Below, piece by piece: positions 27,880 to 37,642 of a DNA stretch of 64,000 nucleotides. The stretch's first letter is position 1; each line of letters opens with the position of its first letter. Made by a program: the position numbers and the translations under genes. Where the stretch lies: assembly GCF_000155475.1 (NCBI RefSeq), contig NZ_DS990393.1:112535-176534 (forward strand), in the 5' to 3' direction. Source of the DNA: Helicobacter cinaedi CCUG 18818 = ATCC BAA-847. GTDB lineage: Bacteria; Campylobacterota; Campylobacteria; Campylobacterales; Helicobacteraceae. The notes beneath the pieces are model-generated. The model ran no database searches. It saw nothing but the letters and a program-made list of their open reading frames with translations, and was not told the origin of the DNA.

Positions 27880-29838
27880 ATGAACAAATCTGTCTCGCTA
27901 CACTTAATACTTTTTGTCTGTATTTTTGGCATTTTTTTATGGATTGTAGATTCTTCTAGGATAAGTCAAGAGGTGCTTGATTTATTCCCAGATAATGATA
28001 ACAGAGCCTTGATTGAAGCCCACAGACATTTTGCAAACTCAAAATATGTCCCCTTAGCTTTGCGTGGATTTGATGAATCTTCAAAAAAGCGATTTGAGAC
28101 ACTTCTTTCACAGGTTGAAAAAATTCCCAATGTCGCTTCCATCTCGCAATTCCGCTCCTCACAGCAGCAACAACTCTATGACTTTTTAACCAACCCTAGC
28201 TCATATCTCCTTACCCCAGATTCAAACTCACAGGCAGACTTAGATTTTACTCAAATTTTTACCCCTATATTGCAAACGCTCCAAACTTCGCAAACGCCAC
28301 AAATTTTACAAGATTCACGCTCACCCCTTATTGCCAAAGATTATGGATTTTACGCCCTTGTGGAATTGCGTAGCCTTGAGGATACAGAGCTTCAAGGCAC
28401 ACTCCAAAGCTTCAAAGAGTTAGAATCTAGCTATACGGATATGCGATATTTTTCCGCTGATTTTATGCGAGTGGAGAATCTAGGCTTGATTTTACAAGAA
28501 GTCAAATTTCTTTTAGGCTTTGCATCGCTTGTATTTATTGTGCTGTATTTTGTGATTCTCCGCATACCGCTTTTGACTTTTCACACCATTTGCACACTTA
28601 TTCTTGCTAATATCATTGCCATTTTGCTCGTGCTGTGCGTGTATCCAAAGGTTACGATTATGGCATTAAGCTTTGGTATGGGGATTTCAAATATTGCCAT
28701 TGACTATATGATGCACCATCACTTTTTTGGGCTTTATGCACGGAAAAAAGCAATATTTAATCGTGCCGTGTTTTATGGCTACATTACCACAATACTAGGC
28801 TTTGGGGCGTGTTTGTTTATCCCTTTTCCGCTTTTAGCTCAACTTGCCCTATACGCGATGATTTCTTTAAGTATTGCTTATATGAGTTTTGCTTTTATCT
28901 ATCCGCATTTGGGCTTAAATCCCCCTAGGCTTTTTTCTTTTATCAATCATTTAAGAAAGCCTTACATACCCTCTTTTGTGTTTTTGCTCCTAGCCTTTCT
29001 TGGCTTTATTTACGCCGCTTGGCATACAAGGCTTGATTTTGATCTCTCTAAGCTTGACTATCACAACACGCAAATGCTTGAACAAAGGGCATTTTTTGAA
29101 AGACTTCACAACGATACACCACAAGTTTTGCTACAAGCTAGAGAGCCTCAAGGGCTTATGCTCTTTGTGCGAGGACTTCTTAGCGAAGGGCTAAATATAA
29201 CTTTTAATAAAAAGCAGGGAGAAACGCAAGAAAAGCATTTTTATCTTTTGGTAAATATGACACAAGAGCAGATAAAGCACGCCACTTCGCTCCTTGAAGC
29301 ATTAAAAACAAATTCAAACAGCAACCTTAAGCTATGGAATGCAGCAGAGCAAAAGCAGATTCTAGAATCTGATCTTATGCTTGAAACACGCTCTTTACAA
29401 AGCATTATGGATAATCTTGCAGATTCTATTTATAAGCCTATGATGTTTGTTTTGAGCCTTGCTCTAGGGCTTATGCTTCTCTCTCTGTCCCTTAGTTTAA
29501 GAAAAGATTTTTTTCACGCAGTGGGATTTGTGCTTTTTCCTTTGAGTGTGGCACTTTGTGTTGTTGCGAGTCATAGTGAATTTAATATGATGCACCTTTT
29601 TGCGTTGCTTATCCTTGTGGTAGTAAGTGTAGATTATGGAATCTATGCGATAAAAGAGGGAGAAAATCCACGCACAAACCACGCTATTGTCTTTTCAGCC
29701 TTAACTACCGGGGCGAGTTTTGGGATTCTAATCCTATCACAAACCAAGGCACTTAATTCCTTTGGAGAAGTGATTTTTGGCGGTATGTGTTGTATGTTAA
29801 TTCTGCTTGTGTTTGGAAGATTTGGAGAAAGATTCTAG
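27880..29838 (+). CDS. MMPL/RND-type membrane exporter
   Basis: A 652-residue inner-membrane protein in two halves, each with one helix, a periplasmic domain and a helical bundle. TM1 is at about residues 4-21. A periplasmic domain follows to about 205, then a bundle of about five helices (near 210-345). A second set begins near 365, with its bundle near 530-645. The half-molecule repeat (GMGISNIAIDYMMHHHF versus VVVSVDYGIYAIKEG) is characteristic of MMPL/SSD-like RND proteins that move lipids or hydrophobic compounds. ATG 27880 is chosen over TTG 27850. No periplasmic adaptor or outer-membrane partner is adjacent, so the substrate is unknown. Confidence 0.78.
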   Translation: MNKSVSLHLILFVCIFGIFLWIVDSSRISQEVLDLFPDNDNRALIEAHRHFANSKYVPLALRGFDESSKKRFETLLSQVEKIPNVASISQFRSSQQQQLYDFLTNPSSYLLTPDSNSQADLDFTQIFTPILQTLQTSQTPQILQDSRSPLIAKDYGFYALVELRSLEDTELQGTLQSFKELESSYTDMRYFSADFMRVENLGLILQEVKFLLGFASLVFIVLYFVILRIPLLTFHTICTLILANIIAILLVLCVYPKVTIMALSFGMGISNIAIDYMMHHHFFGLYARKKAIFNRAVFYGYITTILGFGACLFIPFPLLAQLALYAMISLSIAYMSFAFIYPHLGLNPPRLFSFINHLRKPYIPSFVFLLLAFLGFIYAAWHTRLDFDLSKLDYHNTQMLEQRAFFERLHNDTPQVLLQAREPQGLMLFVRGLLSEGLNITFNKKQGETQEKHFYLLVNMTQEQIKHATSLLEALKTNSNSNLKLWNAAEQKQILESDLMLETRSLQSIMDNLADSIYKPMMFVLSLALGLMLLSLSLSLRKDFFHAVGFVLFPLSVALCVVASHSEFNMMHLFALLILVVVSVDYGIYAIKEGENPRTNHAIVFSALTTGASFGILILSQTKALNSFGEVIFGGMCCMLILLVFGRFGERF

Positions 29839-29859
29839 TCTAAAATCAAGGCTAGAATC
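29831..29859. terminator. Putative bidirectional terminator between convergent genes
   Basis: Inverted repeat GATTCTAG (29831-29838) and CTAGAATC (29852-29859) spans the gap between the MMPL-type gene and rpsO. An A-run follows on the plus strand. Confidence 0.4.
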
Positions 29860-29868
29860 TTAAAAACG

Positions 29869-30141
29869 CTACCTATCTTTGAGTTTTAGCTCACCAATGA
29901 GTTTGGCATAGCGATTATATTGTGTTTTCTTAAGGTAGGCTAGAAGTGATTTTCTCTGTCCTACAAGCTTCAAAAGCCCCAAGCGACTTGAATGATCCTT
30001 TGGGTTTGCTTTTAAATGCTCTGTCAAATCCGCAATTCTCTGTGAAAGCAGTGCGATTTGCACCTCACTTGAGCCTGTATCCTTACCATCTCTTGCAAAT
30101 TTTGCAATGATTTCCTTTTTTTTCGCCGTATCTAAAGCCAT
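29869..30141 (-). CDS. rpsO: 30S ribosomal protein S15
   Basis: A 90-residue S15 with the complete family pattern ([26 protein letters not shown], then [14 protein letters not shown]). AAGGAGG is immediately upstream of the ATG. It has its own promoter and is convergent with the MMPL-type gene. Confidence 0.98.
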   Translation of the reverse strand: MALDTAKKKEIIAKFARDGKDTGSSEVQIALLSQRIADLTEHLKANPKDHSSRLGLLKLVGQRKSLLAYLKKTQYNRYAKLIGELKLKDR

Positions 30142-30176
30142 AATGACCTCCTTGATTGGTATAAAATAAAGGGTGG

Positions 30177-30182
30177 ATTGTA
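30177..30182 (-). promoter_or_regulatory. -10 box of rpsO
   Basis: Minus-strand TACAAT followed by CC, about 36 bases upstream of the rpsO start codon. Confidence 0.4.
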
Positions 30183-30308
30183 TCGTAATAAACTAAATAT
30201 CAGTTAAAAGCAACTCCAAATCAACCTCCATTTTAAAATCATACTTTTTTATTATTTTGTAAAATTTTTACTTTTTTTTCAATTTGTATATCAAAATTTT
30301 CAACTTAT

Positions 30309-30333
30309 CCCGTATTTTAATCTAAAATACGGG
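30309..30333. repeat. Perfect inverted repeat running into the poly-G tract
   Basis: Arms CCCGTATTTTA (30309-30319) and TAAAATACGGG (30323-30333) around a 3-base centre. The right arm ends in the first three G of the 15-G tract. It could form a hairpin just upstream of the putative promoter spacer, or be a protein-binding site. Confidence 0.7.
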
Positions 30334-30345
30334 GGGGGGGGGGGG
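30331..30345 (+). repeat. Poly-G tract of 15 G, putative phase-variable promoter spacer
   Basis: An uninterrupted run of 15 G directly abuts TAAAAT, a good -10 box. The tract would occupy nearly all of a 17-base spacer between -35 and -10. Length change by slipped-strand mispairing would alter spacing and therefore transcription of the outer-membrane protein gene that follows. Confidence 0.85.
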
Positions 30346-30351
30346 TAAAAT
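30346..30351 (+). promoter_or_regulatory. -10 box of the outer-membrane protein gene
   Basis: TAAAAT (5 of 6 to TATAAT) immediately after the G tract and 36 bases before the ATG at 30387. GGAGG lies at 30375-30379. No good -35 hexamer is visible at the expected place. Confidence 0.55.
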
Positions 30352-30386
30352 CGCAATCTCAAAAAATACTTTTTGGAGGTTTGATT

Positions 30387-31071
30387 ATGAATATTTTTAG
30401 GTGGCACATATGGATGTTTTTAGTCTTTTTGGGGGTTACTTCTGCTTCAGATTCTGTAGAATCTCTTCAAGCAAACACCAAAAAAGAACAATCAAAGCAC
30501 GAAATAGAAATAAAACATCGCTACTTTGTGGGTGCAAGCTTAGGATATGGTATGAGTTCAATAACAAGCAGCGGTGTAACCCTTTTTACAGATAGTGGTA
30601 ATGGATTGAATTATGGGTTTTATATAGGACAAGAAACACAAATGCCTGAAAGCGATTTCTCAGCTCGTTACTATACAAGTTTGGATTACATCTTAGTAAA
30701 TTATCCCGGTCAGTGGGACATTAGCACATTTAAAATAGGTTTTAATTTTGATGTACTTTACAACATTAAGCATTATCTTGATGTATTTGGTGGATTAGGC
30801 GTTGGCTTTAATTTTTTTGGTGGCAATACGATTAACAACTATCGTGATGTATATATTAACCACAAAATAGGCTATAAACCTATGGGCAAATCTAGGAATA
30901 AGGAAATTATTTGCTAACAGGCATAGTTTAGAGTTTTTTACACGAGTGGCAATTCTACCTAGCACCATTTTTGACACAACAGCAACCAATATCTACACAG
31001 GTGCCACTGGGCGATTTGAGTTAAAAGATAGAACACACACCATTAATATACGCTATATCTTTCTATTTTAG
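30387..31071 (+). pseudogene. Outer-membrane beta-barrel protein, frameshifted
   Basis: The first reading frame encodes a signal peptide (MNIFRWHIWMFLVFLGVTSAS) and a Helicobacter-type outer-membrane barrel with alternating strands, ending prematurely at 30917. The +1 frame from about 30885 continues without a stop as NLGIRKLFANRHSLEFFTRVAILP and closes at 31071 with TINIRYIFLF, a classic C-terminal barrel strand ending in Phe. One extra base, probably in GGG (30884-30886) or AAA (30888-30890), explains the break. Restored, the protein would be about 227 residues. GGAGG lies 7 bases before ATG 30387; an in-frame TTG at 30381 is less likely. Alternatively the break is a sequencing error or a second phase-variation point. 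Confidence 0.8.
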
Positions 31072-31111
31072 TGTGTATGATAGCTGTCCATTAACCCAAC
31101 TAAATACTCAA

Positions 31112-31143
31112 TTTCATTGAGAGTAGTAATACCCTCAATGAAA
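31112..31143. terminator. Putative terminator between OMP gene and rpoD
   Basis: Perfect 10-bp stem TTTCATTGAG (31112-31121) with CTCAATGAAA (31134-31143) in the gap between convergent genes. A+T-rich, so moderately weak. Confidence 0.45.
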
Positions 31144-31151
31144 ACAACTAC

Positions 31152-33023
31152 CTACTCTTCAATATAATTCTTTAATTTTCTGCCTACTTTTGGGTGTTTG
31201 AGCTTTTTAATCGCACTAGATTCTATTTGTCGCACACGCTCACGGGTAACATTTAGCTCCTTGCCAATCTCTTCTAGTGTGCGATCGCTCTCATCATCAA
31301 GCAATCCAAAACGCATACGGATAACCGCCTTTTCCCTATCATTAAGCTGTTCTAGCACATCATCAATTTGCACCTTCAAATCCTCTTTAAGGATATAGTC
31401 CATAGGACCAACAGAGCTTTTATCCTCTACAAAATCCCCAAACTTCCCATCATCATCGCTCCCAATAGGTGCATCAAGGCTTACTGGCTCTTTTGTAATC
31501 TTAATCACATTTTTGACTTTATCAATAGGCAATCCCACTTCTTTAGCAATATACTCAATATCTGGCTCTTTACCCGTTTCCTGTATATGCTTACGCATAA
31601 TCTTGTGGATTCTATTAATCGTTTCTATCATATGGATAGGGATTCTAATTGTGCGTGCTTGATCGGCTATGGCACGAGAGATAGCTTGGCGAATCCACCA
31701 AGTCGCATAAGTAGAAAACTTAAAGCCCTTTTTATACTCAAACTTATCCACAGCTTTCATAAGCCCAATATTCCCCTCTTGAATCAAGTCCAAAAAAGGC
31801 AACCCACGATTTGTATAACGCTTGGCAATACTCACAACAAGGCGGAGATTTGACTTTGCCATTTTTGCCTTTGCTTTATCAGAAATGGACTTTCCACGTT
31901 TGATTTGCTCTAAAATCTCTTTTAACTTTTCTGGCTCTAGGTTAAAGCCCCCCTCACTTGCCTCTTTTGTTTGAAAAAGCTTCTTAAGCTCCATATACAC
32001 ACTAACCATAGTCGTCTCTGGCACCATTGAGGCAATCTCATCGCGACTCATCGCGGTAATATTAGCAAGAATCTTTTGATGATTTTCCACAAGCGTGTCA
32101 TTAAATAATGGCAGTTTATATTCCAAACGCTTTAATTCACGCTCAAAGCCATCGCCACTTTTTAAGCTATTCTCCATAGCTCTTACAAGCTCATTAATAA
32201 GCTTACTTGTAGGTCCCAAATCCAAAAGCTTCATTTTCAAAATATGCTTTTTGTGGGAGAGCAACAAAATATGCCCTAATTCATCTTCACTTTCACTAAT
32301 GGGCGTCTCGAGCACTTTGAGCCAATCCTTCTTAGCCTTATCAAGTACTTTAAAACTCTCCATTACCTTTTCAATTCTCTTTTGATCTTTTTTGGAATTT
32401 GCCTTGCGTGAGTTCTCCTCCTCTTCAACAGCATCAAACTCCTCTTCCTCCTCTTCGCCCTCTTCTTCCTCATCATCAAAGCTTTTAAACAGCTCTTTTA
32501 CGCGTCTCTCTCTATTAATCAACGCATCTTTATAGTCATAAATAAAATCAATCAAATACGGCACAGAGCAAATCGCATCAAGTATGGTATTCTCACCTAG
32601 CTCTATATTCTTACTTAGGCTTACTTCCTCTTCTTTTGTTAATAATGGAATCTGTCCCATCTCCCGCAGATACATTCTTACAGGGCTATCACTTCTACTC
32701 CACTCTAACAGCTCCTTGTCTTTCATAAAATCAAATTCATCTTCAAGCTCTTCATTGAGTAGCTTTTTTCTATCAGCTTGGCGTTGAATCTGCTCTTTGG
32801 TATTCAGCATTTTTGCTACTTCAGATGAGCTTAAAAGCTGTTTTTTATACTTTTTACTTAAATCTTTTATTTTTTTGACTTGTGCTGTTGTTGGGGCTTT
32901 GAGCATAATCTGTGCGATTTTCTCATAAGTGATATAATCGCTATCCTCTTCTTTAAAAAGATTTTCTAGTTCTGCATTAACTTCTTTTGATTTTTTGCCT
33001 ATTTTTTCGGATTTTTCTGACAT
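31152..33023 (-). CDS. rpoD: RNA polymerase sigma-80 (RpoD)
   Basis: Primary sigma factor, 623 residues. Region 1.2 is at [16 protein letters not shown] non-conserved acidic insert with runs of Glu lies at about residues 185-205. Region 2 contains [21 protein letters not shown] and [20 protein letters not shown] (2.3-2.4). Region 4.2 is [20 protein letters not shown] at the C-terminus. The promoters in this window with extended TATAAT boxes fit its known preference. AAGGATACAATAA precedes the ATG. Confidence 0.98.
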   Translation of the reverse strand: MSEKSEKIGKKSKEVNAELENLFKEEDSDYITYEKIAQIMLKAPTTAQVKKIKDLSKKYKKQLLSSSEVAKMLNTKEQIQRQADRKKLLNEELEDEFDFMKDKELLEWSRSDSPVRMYLREMGQIPLLTKEEEVSLSKNIELGENTILDAICSVPYLIDFIYDYKDALINRERRVKELFKSFDDEEEEGEEEEEEFDAVEEEENSRKANSKKDQKRIEKVMESFKVLDKAKKDWLKVLETPISESEDELGHILLLSHKKHILKMKLLDLGPTSKLINELVRAMENSLKSGDGFERELKRLEYKLPLFNDTLVENHQKILANITAMSRDEIASMVPETTMVSVYMELKKLFQTKEASEGGFNLEPEKLKEILEQIKRGKSISDKAKAKMAKSNLRLVVSIAKRYTNRGLPFLDLIQEGNIGLMKAVDKFEYKKGFKFSTYATWWIRQAISRAIADQARTIRIPIHMIETINRIHKIMRKHIQETGKEPDIEYIAKEVGLPIDKVKNVIKITKEPVSLDAPIGSDDDGKFGDFVEDKSSVGPMDYILKEDLKVQIDDVLEQLNDREKAVIRMRFGLLDDESDRTLEEIGKELNVTRERVRQIESSAIKKLKHPKVGRKLKNYIEE

Positions 33024-33067
33024 TTATTGTATCCTTAGCAGTGAAATAGTGGAAAATAAAATCGGCA

Positions 33068-33073
33068 ATTGTA
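33068..33073 (-). promoter_or_regulatory. -10 box upstream of rpoD
   Basis: Minus-strand TACAAT in the context TAAATACAATTGCC, about 45 bases upstream of the rpoD start codon. Confidence 0.4.
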
Positions 33074-33113
33074 TTTAAAATTGCATAAATCTTTGATTAA
33101 GACTTTTAATTCT

Positions 33114-33141
33114 CCCCAATCCTAAAGATTAGGGATTGGGG
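33114..33141 (-). terminator. Putative terminator after porB
   Basis: Strong hairpin one base beyond the porB stop. CCCCAATCC-TAA pairs with TTA-GGGATTGGGG with a single bulge. The U-run is weak. It separates the por operon from rpoD. Confidence 0.55.
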
Positions 33142-33142
33142 A

Positions 33143-34090
33143 TTATTTGGGGTTGATTTCTTCGCGTCTTTGGAGATATTCCCAACGCGCTTCTACATCT
33201 TTTTGGAATTGTGTAATGATATGCTCATTTTCAGGCTTGAAAAGATGTTTGAATCGCCCTTGTGCGCCAAGATAATCACGCACAGGAATCACATTTCTTG
33301 GGCGATATGTAATGTGAAGCTCCACACCATGAATAATCTCAAACAATGGGAACACGAGAGAATCCACAGCCAAATCACTCACTTCAACCGTCTTATTAGA
33401 TTCAAATCGCCACTCTGTGGTGCAGGCACTCATTGCATTAATAAAAGTAGGACCCTCTGTGTCAATGGCTCGTTTAATTTTTTTATTCATATCTTTCCAC
33501 TTATTGGGTGCGACTTGAGCGACATACGGAGAGCCGTGAGCTGCCATAATAAAAAGCAGATCTTTTTTCTTTTCTTTCTTACCATAGCTTGAGCTTCCAG
33601 CAGGGGTTGTTGAAGTGCTTGAACCAAGCGGAGTAGAGCCACTTCTCTGCCCACCGGTATTCGCATAAACTTCATTATCAAGGCAGATATAAGTCATATC
33701 GTGCCCTCTTTCAAAGCAACCGCTAATCCATTGAAACCCAATATCATAAGTCGCCCCATCACCACCAAAAGCTACAAATTTTGGCTTTTCTCCAGTATAT
33801 CGCCCCTTGCGTGCCAAAGCCTTATACATCGCTTCAGCTCCAGCCACTGCCGTAGAGCCATTCTCAAAACCTATGTGAATCCACGGCACATCCCAGCTTG
33901 TATGTGGATATACCGCACTTGACACTTCCAAGCACCCTGTTGAGTTTCCTAAAATAATAGGTCCATCAACCGCACTTAGCACCTCACGCACAATCATTCC
34001 GTGTGCACAGCCCGGACAAAGTAAATGTGCACCTTCAAATTTTTTTGATGATTTTTGAAATTCTTTTAGATTCTTGACTTCTTTTACCAT
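33143..34090 (-). CDS. porB: Pyruvate:ferredoxin/flavodoxin oxidoreductase beta subunit
   Basis: Thiamine-diphosphate-binding subunit of the four-subunit pyruvate oxidoreductase that makes acetyl-CoA and reduces flavodoxin in microaerophiles. The N-terminal LLCPGCAHG pair of Cys belongs to the iron-sulfur site. The TPP motif GGDGATYDIGFQWISGCFERG... DNEVYANTGGQRS is intact. 315 residues. Last gene of porC-porD-porA-porB, 12 bases after porA, as in H. pylori HP1108-HP1111. A drug-relevant essential enzyme in H. pylori. Confidence 0.95.
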   Translation of the reverse strand: MVKEVKNLKEFQKSSKKFEGAHLLCPGCAHGMIVREVLSAVDGPIILGNSTGCLEVSSAVYPHTSWDVPWIHIGFENGSTAVAGAEAMYKALARKGRYTGEKPKFVAFGGDGATYDIGFQWISGCFERGHDMTYICLDNEVYANTGGQRSGSTPLGSSTSTTPAGSSSYGKKEKKKDLLFIMAAHGSPYVAQVAPNKWKDMNKKIKRAIDTEGPTFINAMSACTTEWRFESNKTVEVSDLAVDSLVFPLFEIIHGVELHITYRPRNVIPVRDYLGAQGRFKHLFKPENEHIITQFQKDVEARWEYLQRREEINPK

Positions 34091-34102
34091 TGCATTCTCC
34101 TT

Positions 34103-35323
34103 TTAAAAAAAGCTCATCTTAGGTCCGCGTAAGCCCAGCATTTGCTGAAGTGGGTGGGTAAGCTTACCAGCCTTTGCATTTGCATCAAGTTCAGCAAAAA
34201 TACCCTCTAAATGTGCTTGTGTCAAATCGCGTCCGCCAAGCCCATAGATATAGTTTGACATTATAGGGTGTGCCCCAGCTGAAAGAGCTGCTGCTGAAAA
34301 TTCATTAAATAACATTCCAAGCGCTCCAGCAGGCAAACTTCTATCCAAACACGCCATCGCTTTAAGATTCTTCATCGCTTCGCCAACTTCTTTAAATGGA
34401 AAGGGACGCAAAGAGCGGATAGATAGCACACCAGCTTTTATGCCCTTTTGCTCACGCACCTCTTTTGCTGCCACACGCGCAGATTCTACACTTGTGCCAA
34501 GTGCGACAATCGCCACCTCCGCATCTTCTAAGTCATAGCTTTCAACAAGGCTATACTTACGCCCACTTAGCTTTTCAAATGCTTCAAACACTTCATTAAT
34601 CACAATATGTGAATCCATAATGCCCTTATGTAGCTGTGCCTTATGCTCAAAATGCCAATCTTCTTCAGTTTGCGCACCATAGGTAATAGGATTAGAAAAA
34701 TTCAGCATAGGATTATGTGAGATGTACTCACCAATAAACTTATATGCCACCTCATCGCTAAAAGGTCGCACAGATTGTGCTGTATGAGAGCAAATAAAGC
34801 CATCTTGATTTACAATTACCGGCACTCTCACACGCATATCTTCAGCAATTTTAAACGCCATAAGGTTGAAGTCATACGCCTCTTGGGGATTGTATGTGCA
34901 GAGATTTATCCAGCCTGTATCGCGGCTAAGATACATATCAGAATGATCGCCATTAACATTAAGTGGTGCGGCTAAGGCACGATTGACAAGATTTAGCACG
35001 ATAGGCAAACGCATACCAGACGCTTGATACAACACCTCAACCATCAAAGCAAAGCCTTGAGAGCTAGTCGCTGTGGCTACACGCCCACCAGCAGCTGCAG
35101 CCCCCACACACGCACTCATCGCCGCGTGTTCAGATTCTACCATTACAAACTCACCATCAATGTAGCCATTACTCACAAAACTCCCATAATTTTGCACGAT
35201 AGGCGTTGAAGGCGTGATAGGATAGGCTGCCACGACATCAATTTGAGCTTGACGCAACGCTTGGGAAGCAGCCATATTCCCATCCCATACTTCAATATCT
35301 CTTACTTCCATTACTTTTGCCAT
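34103..35323 (-). CDS. porA: Pyruvate:ferredoxin/flavodoxin oxidoreductase alpha subunit
   Basis: A 406-residue alpha subunit containing the pyruvate-binding domain I (AAYPITPSTPIVQNYG, then SEHAAMSACVGAAAAGGRVATATSSQG) and the domain II transketolase-like C-terminal part. AGGAGGAGAAT precedes the ATG. It is 9 bases downstream of porD and 12 bases upstream of porB. Confidence 0.95.
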   Translation of the reverse strand: MAKVMEVRDIEVWDGNMAASQALRQAQIDVVAAYPITPSTPIVQNYGSFVSNGYIDGEFVMVESEHAAMSACVGAAAAGGRVATATSSQGFALMVEVLYQASGMRLPIVLNLVNRALAAPLNVNGDHSDMYLSRDTGWINLCTYNPQEAYDFNLMAFKIAEDMRVRVPVIVNQDGFICSHTAQSVRPFSDEVAYKFIGEYISHNPMLNFSNPITYGAQTEEDWHFEHKAQLHKGIMDSHIVINEVFEAFEKLSGRKYSLVESYDLEDAEVAIVALGTSVESARVAAKEVREQKGIKAGVLSIRSLRPFPFKEVGEAMKNLKAMACLDRSLPAGALGMLFNEFSAAALSAGAHPIMSNYIYGLGGRDLTQAHLEGIFAELDANAKAGKLTHPLQQMLGLRGPKMSFF

Positions 35324-35332
35324 ATTCTCCTC

Positions 35333-35737
35333 CTATGCTTCTGTCTTTTTAGGTTGCTTTTGGGGCCACTCTCTTAATGCCTCATCATTATCCTTGTGAT
35401 CATTAAACATAAGCAAAGACTTAGGATTTGTAGGACATACATCTACACAAACACCACAACCCTTGCAATGCACATAATCCACCCCAGCTAACTTATCATT
35501 ACTTGTCAAAATAGCCGCATCAGGGCAAAATACCCAGCAATTAAAGCAGTTAATGCAAATCTCGCTATTATGCACAGGCTTTTCCACACGCCAATGTGCC
35601 ACACTATCAGTAAATGAGCTATCGCCACTATAAGTTCTCTCGCATTTATAAAGCTCCATCGCCCCATCTACACCCTTTTTAAAAGGAAAAAGCACGGAGC
35701 CTATTTCAAATTGATCCCAATCTTTTAACTTTTCCAT
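35333..35737 (-). CDS. porD: Pyruvate oxidoreductase delta subunit, 2[4Fe-4S] ferredoxin-like
   Basis: A 134-residue electron-transfer subunit with two CxxCxxCxxxC/P clusters: CINCFNCWVFCPD near residues 57-69 and CKGCGVCVDVCPTNP near residues 92-106. AAAGGAG precedes the ATG. Between porC (15-base gap) and porA (9-base gap). Confidence 0.95.
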   Translation of the reverse strand: MEKLKDWDQFEIGSVLFPFKKGVDGAMELYKCERTYSGDSSFTDSVAHWRVEKPVHNSEICINCFNCWVFCPDAAILTSNDKLAGVDYVHCKGCGVCVDVCPTNPKSLLMFNDHKDNDEALREWPQKQPKKTEA

Positions 35738-35752
35738 AAAATCTCCTTTATG

Positions 35753-36313
35753 TTATTTGACTTCCTCATAAGCTCGTCTAATCGCCACCTTATTCGCATC
35801 AATCACCTTTTGAGGAAGCTTCTTGCCAAGCACTTTTGAAAAAGATTCTAAAAAATAATCAATCTCAAGCATACCTGAAACTTTCATCAATGCCCCAAGC
35901 ATAGGTGCATTTGGCACGGATTTACCAATGGCATCAATAGAGATTTGAATACAATCAAGTGTGTAAAGCTTCTTTGTCGCAAGTTCTGGCTTTTTCTCTA
36001 TAAGCTCTTCCTTGCTTAAACGCGTAGTGATGATGTATTTTGTAGAAGGCTTATCATACAAGCAAATATTTGTGATAAACACCAAGCCCGGGTCAATCAC
36101 CAAAATATAATCCGGATTCATAAATTTCTCGTGATTTAAAATCGGCTCAGAATCTATCCTATTGTACGCCGTCATTGATGCACCGCGTTTGGCTGAACCA
36201 TAAAACGCAAATGCCTGCACTTCTTTGCCTGTCCCTGCGATTACATCGGCTAGACCCTTCGCACCTGTTACAGCACCTTGCCCAGCACGAGAATGCCATC
36301 TAATTTCAAGCAT
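35753..36313 (-). CDS. porC: Pyruvate oxidoreductase gamma subunit
   Basis: A 186-residue gamma subunit. The N-terminal signature WHSRAGQGAVTGAKGLADV is typical. The start at 36313 has AAGGAGA 8 bases upstream and is preferred over an in-frame ATG at 36331. First gene of the por operon, with a candidate -10 box at 36351-36356. Confidence 0.94.
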   Translation of the reverse strand: MLEIRWHSRAGQGAVTGAKGLADVIAGTGKEVQAFAFYGSAKRGASMTAYNRIDSEPILNHEKFMNPDYILVIDPGLVFITNICLYDKPSTKYIITTRLSKEELIEKKPELATKKLYTLDCIQISIDAIGKSVPNAPMLGALMKVSGMLEIDYFLESFSKVLGKKLPQKVIDANKVAIRRAYEEVK

Positions 36314-36350
36314 CTTTATATCTCCTTCCATTGTTGGATTTTGTGTGGGG

Positions 36351-36356
36351 ATTCTA
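36351..36356 (-). promoter_or_regulatory. -10 box of the por operon
   Basis: Minus-strand TAGAAT in the context GTGCTAGAATCCCC, the same extended form as upstream of 56330. It lies about 38 bases before the porC start. Confidence 0.55.
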
Positions 36357-36513
36357 GCACAGCAATGCTAAATAATCGTGTCATTTTGAAACATTTTAAT
36401 TTTATATAAAGAAAAAAGGGGGAGATTCTACACATTTTCGTAAAGAAAAACTTTACCAAAATTTAGGCAGTTTTTTTGCTATAAACACAACTTTTCACGC
36501 TAAGATTTTAGGC

Positions 36514-36519
36514 TATAAT
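36514..36519 (+). promoter_or_regulatory. -10 box of trpS
   Basis: TATAAT in the context GGCTATAATACC, 45 bases before the trpS ATG. Confidence 0.55.
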
Positions 36520-36563
36520 ACCGCCTTGATAATCTTTATCATCTCACAACATTAAGGAATCTT

Positions 36564-37586
36564 ATGACTGACACAGCACAGAGAGAATCTCACACGATAG
36601 AATCTAAAAAACGCGTTTTTTCAGGCATTCAGCCCACCGGCAATATCCACCTTGGCAACTATCTAGGAGCAATCAAGCAATGGGTAAGCTCACAAAATGA
36701 GTATGAAAACATCTTTTGCATTGTCAATTCCCACGCCATTACCACGCGTCAAAACCCTGCCGAATTGAAACAAAAAACCTTTGAACTTGCTGGAATCCTA
36801 CTTGCCTGCGGGATTGATACAAGCAAATCAAGCCTTTTTATCCAAAGTCAAATTGATGAGCACCCGGCATTAGCGTGGATTCTAGACTGCCATATTCCTA
36901 TGGGCGATATGAGTCGTATGACGCAGTTTAAAGATAAATCAAACAAGAATTCAAAAAATATTAATGTCGGTTTGTTTAACTATCCAGCCCTTATGGCAGC
37001 AGATATTCTGCTCTATCAAGCTCACAATGTGCCTGTGGGCGAAGATCAAAAGCAGCACCTAGAGCTAACGCGTAATGTCGCTATCCGCTTTAACCGCGAG
37101 TATGGCGAGTGCTTTAGGATTCCAGAGCCTATAATCCCTAAAATTGGTGCTAGGATTATGGGGCTAGATGACCCACATTCTAAAATGAGTAAATCCGCCA
37201 AAGGCGAAAATCACGCGATTTTCCTGCTTGATAGCCCAGATATAATCACACGAAAAATCAAAAAAGCCATTACAGATTCACAAACTGAAATTGTCTTTGA
37301 TGAAAGTCGCTCAGGGCTTTATAATCTTTTGTGCATTTATGAGATTTTCACGCAAAAAAGTCGCCACGATATAGAATCTGAATTTATAGGCAAGGGCTAT
37401 GGACATCTTAAATCCGCCATTGCCGAAGTATTGGTAGAATCTTTGCGTCCTATTCAAGAAGCTTATGCCAAAATCAGCCAAGATAAAGCCTATATCCAAA
37501 GTGTGCTTGATAGCAGTGCGGATTCTATCCGCCCCATTGCCAAGGCTACTTATGATAAAGCCAAACAACTTGTCGGGCTAGTGTAA
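36564..37586 (+). CDS. trpS: Tryptophanyl-tRNA synthetase
   Basis: Class I synthetase, 340 residues. The HIGH-type motif is in [16 protein letters not shown], and KMSKS is in [13 protein letters not shown]. The N-terminus has about 18 polar residues before the usual core. AAGGAATC precedes the ATG. Monocistronic or leading into the PAP2 gene 57 bases downstream. Confidence 0.96.
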   Translation: MTDTAQRESHTIESKKRVFSGIQPTGNIHLGNYLGAIKQWVSSQNEYENIFCIVNSHAITTRQNPAELKQKTFELAGILLACGIDTSKSSLFIQSQIDEHPALAWILDCHIPMGDMSRMTQFKDKSNKNSKNINVGLFNYPALMAADILLYQAHNVPVGEDQKQHLELTRNVAIRFNREYGECFRIPEPIIPKIGARIMGLDDPHSKMSKSAKGENHAIFLLDSPDIITRKIKKAITDSQTEIVFDESRSGLYNLLCIYEIFTQKSRHDIESEFIGKGYGHLKSAIAEVLVESLRPIQEAYAKISQDKAYIQSVLDSSADSIRPIAKATYDKAKQLVGLV

Positions 37587-37642
37587 TGGCAAAATCTATG
37601 AAATCTGTGAAATGCTTATCAAGCTTGTATTGAAGGAACAAA

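Noticed and set aside
36357-36513. Possible small RNA or riboswitch between porC and trpS
   Set aside because: Only A/T-rich sequence and promoter boxes are visible; no convincing structure.
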